Shown piece by piece: positions 58,832 to 64,000 of a stretch of DNA of 64,000 bases (the stretch's first letter is position 1; every line of letters starts with the position of its first letter). The notes under the pieces were generated by a model. The model was not told where the DNA came from. It made no database searches and saw nothing but the letters and a program-made list of their open reading frames with translations. Both the position numbers and the translations under genes were made by a program. Where the stretch lies: the NCBI RefSeq assembly GCF_012849055.1, contig NZ_CP051677.1:4541001-4605000 (forward strand), read 5' to 3'. Source of the stretch: Spirosoma rhododendri (lineage in GTDB: Bacteria > Bacteroidota > Bacteroidia > Cytophagales > Spirosomataceae).

Positions 58832-59122
58832 ATGCCGCCTGCTGCCCGCCTGACCGACATGCACACCTGCCCGATGTCTACCGGCCCCGTACCCCACGTG
58901 GGTGGCCCAATCGTCGGGCCGGGCTCGCCGATGGTACTAATCAGCGGTCTGCCCGCGGCTCGTGTGGGCGACTCGCTGGTGTGCGTCGGACCGCCCGATT
59001 CGATCATCAAAGGGTCGGCGACGGTACTGATTGGTGGGGCACCGGCCGCCCGGATGGGCGATTCCACCGCCCACGGTGGTGTCATCATACTGGGTTGCCC
59101 AACGGTAATCATTGGCGGTTGA
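58832..59122 (+). CDS. PAAR-domain spike protein of type VI secretion
   Basis: The 96-residue protein consists of PAAR repeats: RLTDMHTCPM, then three related stretches with VLISGLPAARVGD and VLIGGAPAARMGD, and a final GCPTVIIGG. PAAR sharpens the VgrG spike and carries effectors. It precedes tssN and tssK. Confidence 0.94.
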   Translation: MPPAARLTDMHTCPMSTGPVPHVGGPIVGPGSPMVLISGLPAARVGDSLVCVGPPDSIIKGSATVLIGGAPAARMGDSTAHGGVIILGCPTVIIGG

Positions 59123-59170
59123 TTATCAATATCTTTATACGCTGACTAACCCCGCCCGGCAATCTTACCA

Positions 59171-60049
59171 ATGGTCGCGATTACACCTTTTCTGATTACG
59201 TACATTCTGGTTCTGCTGGTGGTGGTCGGTATGTTTATCGCCACTATCTGGCTCAACCAGAAACACGCTCTGATGAGTGCCAAACGGCTATTGCTGACGG
59301 TGTTCATCGGGGCGTTGGTACTGGCGCTGCCGGGCGGCTTCGGCCTGATCGGTCTGCAATTCATCCCGGTTTATTACATCGTCGTGCAGGTCATTGGTCT
59401 GCTGCTGGGCATCCTGTTTCTCAACCGGATGCTGGTCGATATGGGGCCGTCGTTTACGATCAAGCCCGCATTTGTGCTGCTGCTGACGGGTAGCGTGCTG
59501 GGCTTCGGCATCCTGCTATTTACGCCCCTGTTCAATTACCTCAGCAGTCTTCAATACGGGAGTATTCAGTACGACCTGTGGGCCGCTACGAGTTTGCTGC
59601 CGTTTGGCCTGCCGATGCTGTTTGCCTACACGTTCAACGCACTGACGAAGGTGCCCAGCGAGATTTACAAACTCTGGTACTACCCGCGCCATGCCGAGGA
59701 AATCAGCATGGAAGGGGTCGACTATTACCGGCTGATGCTGCTGGAAGTGCAGGTACAAAAGCACCCCGGCCGCAAGGAGCCACCCGTCAAAGTAAAGGCC
59801 CGGACAGCGGGCGACGTCCCGTTCGGTACGTGGTTTCAGAAGTTTATCGACGACTACAACTACAAGTTTCCGAACGATCAGATTCAGATTTTCGACGACA
59901 CGGCCCACGAATACGGCTGGCTGTTCTACAGCATCAAACCGTCGCTGTTGCGGCTGCGGTCGTACATCGATTTTGAACAGACCATCGCCCAGAACAAGTT
60001 GCAGGAAAACTACCTGATCGTTGCCCGGCGGGTCGAAGAAATCAGCTAA
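59171..60049 (+). CDS. tssN: TssN-type membrane component of a Bacteroidota (subtype iii) T6SS
   Basis: 292 residues: five hydrophobic segments in the first 160 (for example ITPFLITYILVLLVVVGMFI and LPGGFGLIGLQFIPVYYIVV), then a cytoplasmic domain (KLWYYPRHAEEISMEGVDY, GTWFQKFIDDYNYKFPND). This layout and the neighbours PAAR and TssK fit TssN, specific to subtype iii T6SS. tssK begins 12 nt downstream. Confidence 0.85.
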   Translation: MVAITPFLITYILVLLVVVGMFIATIWLNQKHALMSAKRLLLTVFIGALVLALPGGFGLIGLQFIPVYYIVVQVIGLLLGILFLNRMLVDMGPSFTIKPAFVLLLTGSVLGFGILLFTPLFNYLSSLQYGSIQYDLWAATSLLPFGLPMLFAYTFNALTKVPSEIYKLWYYPRHAEEISMEGVDYYRLMLLEVQVQKHPGRKEPPVKVKARTAGDVPFGTWFQKFIDDYNYKFPNDQIQIFDDTAHEYGWLFYSIKPSLLRLRSYIDFEQTIAQNKLQENYLIVARRVEEIS

Positions 60050-60061
60050 CTCAACAAGCGT

Positions 60062-61216
60062 ATGCTTTTTCCCAGGCACTACCTGCCGATCAACTGGTCC
60101 GACGGCATGAAGCTGTCGCAGCAGCATTTTGTCGAAACCGATAACCACGTGCAGGACCTCGTCCGCGATGCCACGTCGTTGTTTCTGACCAGCTACAACT
60201 ACGGCCTCCTGCCGCCCGTCCGGGGCAACTCGGCCTCGCACGAGTTCGATCTGCTGGAGAAAAACAGCGACCACGTGGAGGTGCGGCTGTACCGTTGCAA
60301 CGCCATCACGCCCGGCGGCTGCCGCATCGCCATCAACCCCGACGTACTGAAGTTTACGGTATTAACGGCCTCTTTTGCAGTTAGTCAGCAGCACGACAAT
60401 CAGACCCGCCCCGACTACGACATCGTACTGGTTGTCAACCCGTTCGAGAAAATACCGGTGGGTAACCCCGATCCCGACGAGGCCCCGCTGCGGCACCCGT
60501 ACACGGAATATTCGTACCGGCTGATGGTCGTGCCGTCGCAGCAGGTCAACGCCGACGAATTGGGCAGTCATCATCTGGTGATCGGCAAGGCAGTGTACCA
60601 CGAGGGTCATTATATCGTCGACAGTCAGTACATTCCGCCCTGCGCGTCGATTGCCAGCCACCCCCGCCTGATTCAGTACTACAAAGCCTTTGGCTGGGGG
60701 CTGAACGAGATTCAGGTTAGCTCGTTCAAGATCATCCGCAAGATCCACGATCAGGCCCAGCCGTCGGACATTGCCCGGCATGTGCTGATGCTCTGCACGC
60801 GGATGCTGGATTACCTCGGCACGGTCTTTTTCCATTTCCGCAACCTCGACCATCAGCACCCACCCGTGTTTCTGGTGGGCTACTTCGCCAACCTCACCAG
60901 CATCATCTACACGGCCCTGTACTGCCTGCCAACGCGCCAGAAAGAGGAACTCCTGCACTACTTCTACGAATGGACCGATGTGACGCCGGGGCAGTTTGAG
61001 GAACTGTTGCTGCGGCTGCTCGAACACGACTACAACCACCATCAGATCGGTGTGTCGATGACCACCGTCGAGCAGTTCCTGAGCGTGTTTACCAAGCTCT
61101 GGAACAAACTCAGTACGCTCGAATATATCGGGCAGCGGAAAGATACGATTCTGGTGCGTGAGGAAGCACCCATTCAGCTCGCGCCCACCCGGCGGGGCTG
61201 GAATATTCTGGACTAA
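60062..61216 (+). CDS. tssK: T6SS baseplate protein TssK
   Basis: The 384-residue product starts LFPRHYLPINWSDGMKLSQQ HFVE, typical of TssK (PVxWxEGMxLxPQHF pattern), and includes the helical middle part and the C-terminal receptor-binding-like domain (LVREEAPIQLAPTRRGWN). TssK links baseplate and membrane complex. Its last 107 nt lie antisense to the end of the RHS frame. Confidence 0.9.
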   Translation: MLFPRHYLPINWSDGMKLSQQHFVETDNHVQDLVRDATSLFLTSYNYGLLPPVRGNSASHEFDLLEKNSDHVEVRLYRCNAITPGGCRIAINPDVLKFTVLTASFAVSQQHDNQTRPDYDIVLVVNPFEKIPVGNPDPDEAPLRHPYTEYSYRLMVVPSQQVNADELGSHHLVIGKAVYHEGHYIVDSQYIPPCASIASHPRLIQYYKAFGWGLNEIQVSSFKIIRKIHDQAQPSDIARHVLMLCTRMLDYLGTVFFHFRNLDHQHPPVFLVGYFANLTSIIYTALYCLPTRQKEELLHYFYEWTDVTPGQFEELLLRLLEHDYNHHQIGVSMTTVEQFLSVFTKLWNKLSTLEYIGQRKDTILVREEAPIQLAPTRRGWNILD

Positions 61217-64000
61217 GCGGCAACCCGGTGTCAGCGTCGGCGTACTGAAAATCCGTGTACACCAGCCCGGCTTCGGGCACGTCGAACTGATTGGGACCGA
61301 GGTACGTGTGCCAGTGGTGGGGGCCGGTCAGGCCGTACTTTTTGCCGAACAGATACCAGCCGTATTCCCAGACGGGTTCGCCCGTTGGCGCGTGCATCGA
61401 CAGCGGCTGCCCCAGCTGATTGCACACGACGCTGTAGATCTGACTTCCAACCTGTAGCAACACGGGTGCCGTACTGGATAGTACCCCGCTGGATAGTGCC
61501 GCACTATCCACCGTATACCAGGTTAGCTGCACCGGCGCATTATCACCCTGTTGATGCCACTCCTGCGCAAGCCGTTTACCATCCCACGCCCAGCGCACGC
61601 TTTTGTCACCCACCTGCTTGTCGATGCGTCGGCCCAGCGCGTCGTAGGTGAAGGTAACGGCCTGCCCGTCGGGCTGAACGACGCGCGTCAGCACACCCGA
61701 CTCGTGCCAGTGGAACGACCACGTTTTCCCGGCGATCCGTTTTTCGCGCAGGTAGCCTTCGGCGTCGTAGTAGAAGCGCATTCCCCCCACGACAATCAGT
61801 TGCCAGCCGGGTTCGGTTGTGTCGGCAGCGGGACGCAGTAACCGTTGCTGCCAGGCACGTCGGTCGGCAACCCAGCGATCCGTCCAGCCCGCCGAGCAGA
61901 CGGCTTCAACCACCGCGCCAGCCGGGTCGTAGCGCAGATCGACGGTGCCGTGCCGGGCGTCCTGGACCCGACTGAGTTGCCGCCCGGCCCAGCCGTAGTT
62001 CAGCAGCCGACCCGCGTTTAACTGACTCCTCCAATACACTGACTGACTGACCGGCAACCGACCATCGGTATACTGCCATCGACAGCGCAGCCCGCCCGGC
62101 CACACCTGTTCCGTCAGTCGTCCCTGCCGGTCGTGGGCCAGCCACAGCGCCCCCGCCGGGTGGGTCAGTTTGCTCAACTGCCCCTGTACATTATACGTGA
62201 ACGTAACGGCTTCTCCACCCGCCACCTGCCGACTGATGCGGTTTCCGGCCGGGTCGTGGGTGCTTTGTACCGACTGCTCACCCGCCACTTCTTCGCTGAT
62301 TTGCCCCCGTGCGTTGCGAACGAACCGCACCTGCGTCGTGGGCGATGTCGCTTCGATCAGCCAGCCGTCGGGGCGGTACGCGTAGTGGTGCCAGCTACCA
62401 TCGCTGAATAGCGCTTCGGTCAGCCGACCAGCGGCATCGTAGTGGAAGCGCGTCGATTGGCCGTCGGGGCGCGTGTACTCCCGAATACCCCCAGCCGCGT
62501 CCCGGATAAACTGCCAGTTGAGCCGCCCCCGGCGCAACCGCACGAGCTGCCCGTCGGCATCATAAACTGGCTGATAATCGTCGGATGTTCCATTCGCAGC
62601 CAAAGCGGGTAACGGCTCCACCGGAAACAGGGGAACCGTCTCGGTGGACCGGCCAGCAAATGTAAGCCGACCGAGCGCGTCGAATGACCAGTTGGTTTGT
62701 CCCGCAGCGGTCAGCTGCCGCACCGGATTGGCCGACGCGTCATATTCCCAGCGCACCACCTGCCCGGCCGTCTGCCGACCAATGCGTAGCCCTGCAGTAT
62801 CGTAAGAAAAGCGTGTTTCAGCCCCCGCCGGGTCGATGCACAACAGCAGTTGCCCGGCGGGGTCATGGCTCCACTGCCAGACGCCACCGGCGCGGTCGGT
62901 CAGGGTCAGTAGCAGATCGGTATCGTCGTAGGTCATGGCCATCGTACCACCGTCGGGCCAGGTGGTTTGGGTCAGGTTGCCCCGCTCGTCGTAGGTGAGA
63001 AATGTGGTGTTACCCAGTGGGTCCTGCTCGCTGATCAGTTCGTGATACTCGTTGTGAAACCAGACGCGCTGCCGCCCTTCGGCACTCATAAACCGCTGCA
63101 CAACCCCCGCTTCGTGGATGTATTGCCGAACGTGCCCGGCTTCGTCGGTCACTACCGTCCGCCCCTCGTCGGGGAAGTAGCGAAACTGCGCAACGCGCCC
63201 GGCCTCCTGCCGGACGTCGGTACACCGAAACACTTTGTCGACGTTGGTATAGGCAAAAAAGATGGACCGGCGCAGGGTGTCGTTCAGGCGAATAATGCGC
63301 TGCTGCCGGTAGTAGTACTGCGTCGCCGGACGGTCGAATGCGGCCGCTTCGGTCAGGTTATGAGCCTCGTCGTAGCGATACTGCGCCAGCACGATGCGCT
63401 GCTGCGTGGCGTCGGGGGCGGTCAGCGTCAATTGACTGATGTGTCCGCCTGCGTTGGTCGTAAGCTCAACTACGCGCTGCCCACCGTCGCTGATGCGGAA
63501 CAGCTGACCGAGCTGATTATACGTAAACTGAAGCCGGTACGCCAGGCCCACCCGCTCGACCGCCACCAGTCGGCACAGGCTTCCGCTGGGGTTGTCGGCG
63601 AAGCGGTACCGTAACCCGTTGGTCCGGTGCAGTACGTAGCCCCGCGCGTCGCGGTCGAGCCGGACCTTTTCGAGCCGGTTTTGTGCTGATTCGCCGTCCG
63701 TCAGCAGCGCAAACACCACCGCCCGGCTATCGGGTGTCCGGACAACGACCTGCCGGGTGCGCCGGTCTTCGAGCAGCGTGTAGTCGTACGAATGCCGCCA
63801 GCCATTTCCCACCGATCCACTAGTCAGGTGATTGGAGCGCCAGTACCGCCCCCACGCGAACGGCACCGGTCCGGGGATGGTGATATCCGTCGTGTCCAGC
63901 ACCACTTCGCCCGTTGCCACGTCGACCGCCCGCCCGTCGAGTACCCGGTGCATGCCTGGCAGTGTCTGGTAATCAGCAAGCGTCAGGTCGAGCCGGTGGA
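61110..64000 (-). CDS. RHS/YD-repeat protein, 5' end beyond the window
   Basis: The frame is open to the right edge (LADYQTLPGMHRVLDG lies upstream of the first internal ATG), so at least 963 residues are present. It contains the RHS domain start (DTTDITIPGPVPFAWGRYWRS), dozens of YD repeats (GNLTQTTWPDGGTMAMTYDD, YDALGRRIDKQVGD) and a core-like end GLTGPHHWHTYLGPNQFDVP. The usual Y-D-x-x-x-G-R-F-x-x-x-D-P motif and a toxic C-terminal domain are missing: after DADTGLPL the frame runs antisense into tssK for 107 nt. It is probably a T6SS-linked effector or a truncated relic of one. Confidence 0.82.
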   Translation of the reverse strand, partial: HRLDLTLADYQTLPGMHRVLDGRAVDVATGEVVLDTTDITIPGPVPFAWGRYWRSNHLTSGSVGNGWRHSYDYTLLEDRRTRQVVVRTPDSRAVVFALLTDGESAQNRLEKVRLDRDARGYVLHRTNGLRYRFADNPSGSLCRLVAVERVGLAYRLQFTYNQLGQLFRISDGGQRVVELTTNAGGHISQLTLTAPDATQQRIVLAQYRYDEAHNLTEAAAFDRPATQYYYRQQRIIRLNDTLRRSIFFAYTNVDKVFRCTDVRQEAGRVAQFRYFPDEGRTVVTDEAGHVRQYIHEAGVVQRFMSAEGRQRVWFHNEYHELISEQDPLGNTTFLTYDERGNLTQTTWPDGGTMAMTYDDTDLLLTLTDRAGGVWQWSHDPAGQLLLCIDPAGAETRFSYDTAGLRIGRQTAGQVVRWEYDASANPVRQLTAAGQTNWSFDALGRLTFAGRSTETVPLFPVEPLPALAANGTSDDYQPVYDADGQLVRLRRGRLNWQFIRDAAGGIREYTRPDGQSTRFHYDAAGRLTEALFSDGSWHHYAYRPDGWLIEATSPTTQVRFVRNARGQISEEVAGEQSVQSTHDPAGNRISRQVAGGEAVTFTYNVQGQLSKLTHPAGALWLAHDRQGRLTEQVWPGGLRCRWQYTDGRLPVSQSVYWRSQLNAGRLLNYGWAGRQLSRVQDARHGTVDLRYDPAGAVVEAVCSAGWTDRWVADRRAWQQRLLRPAADTTEPGWQLIVVGGMRFYYDAEGYLREKRIAGKTWSFHWHESGVLTRVVQPDGQAVTFTYDALGRRIDKQVGDKSVRWAWDGKRLAQEWHQQGDNAPVQLTWYTVDSAALSSGVLSSTAPVLLQVGSQIYSVVCNQLGQPLSMHAPTGEPVWEYGWYLFGKKYGLTGPHHWHTYLGPNQFDVPEAGLVYTDFQYADADTGLPLSPEYSSPAGWARAEWVLPHAPESYLSAARYIRAY

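Overview
The window looks like chromosomal DNA of a Bacteroidota bacterium, most likely a Cytophagales/Spirosomaceae-type organism. This is inferred from a SusD-type C-terminus at the left edge, Bacteroidota -7 boxes (TAnnTTTG) in front of several genes, a Bacteroidota-style type VI secretion (T6SS) set (PAAR, TssN, TssK) at the right edge, a hybrid two-component regulator and a moderately high GC content. No species name can be fixed from the sequence alone.

Layout. 1-2 kb: end of a SusD gene, a lipoprotein and two TonB-C-terminal-domain proteins. 2-5.5 kb: carboxynorspermidine decarboxylase, a VapBC-like toxin-antitoxin pair, and an operon of three paralogous proteins of unknown function. 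5.5-8 kb: UDP-xylose synthesis (UDP-glucose dehydrogenase and UDP-glucuronate decarboxylase). 8-13.5 kb: acyl-CoA dehydrogenase, small membrane protein, PgeF-type purine phosphorylase, small secreted protein, subtilisin-like protease. 13.5-18.5 kb: glucan metabolism (maltokinase, short-chain dehydrogenase, branching enzyme). 18.5-25 kb: outer-membrane-like protein, alpha-E protein, NIPSNAP protein, Gfo/Idh/MocA oxidoreductase, dnaX with an A10 slippage site. 25-29 kb: DoxX-like protein, cyclase, TPR protein and M16 peptidase, with the fossil of a tandem duplication between dnaX and the TPR gene. 29-31.4 kb: two MNT/HEPN toxin-antitoxin pairs fused by 4-nt overlaps to each other's partners and to ispF. 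31.4-33.4 kb: RloA/RloB-like defence pair. 33.4-40.8 kb: amidohydrolase, enolase-superfamily epimerase, acetyltransferase, lipoprotein and the lutABC lactate-utilisation genes.

The most unusual part is 40.9-55.3 kb. A tyrosine recombinase is followed by 15 gene cassettes. Thirteen end in intact attC-like sites (GCCCAAC ... GTTGGGT, 59-89 bp) whose inner arms covary between copies. Two distal cassettes end in decayed sites. Cassette genes and recombinase all lie on the + strand, so the recombinase points into the array, the reverse of the classical integron layout. The recombinase also lacks the IntI-specific insertion between catalytic boxes. Cassette leaders are unusually long (about 170-290 nt) and consist of degenerate repeats of about 55 bp with a YGACA box. 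The first box sits 35-40 nt after every GTTGGGT, and another sits 28-29 nt before every GCCCAAC. An IS630-type element has inserted into one cassette. This appears to be an integron-like cassette system with atypical enzymology and architecture.

55.7-64 kb: an internally deleted hybrid two-component regulator, a LytTR protein, the T6SS genes and a large RHS/YD-repeat gene. The RHS gene runs off the right edge, and its 3' end lies antisense over the end of tssK.

Across the ordinary part of the window, many gene junctions carry long, locus-specific inverted repeats (arms up to 36 bp, often perfect), several overlapping the stop codons of convergent genes.
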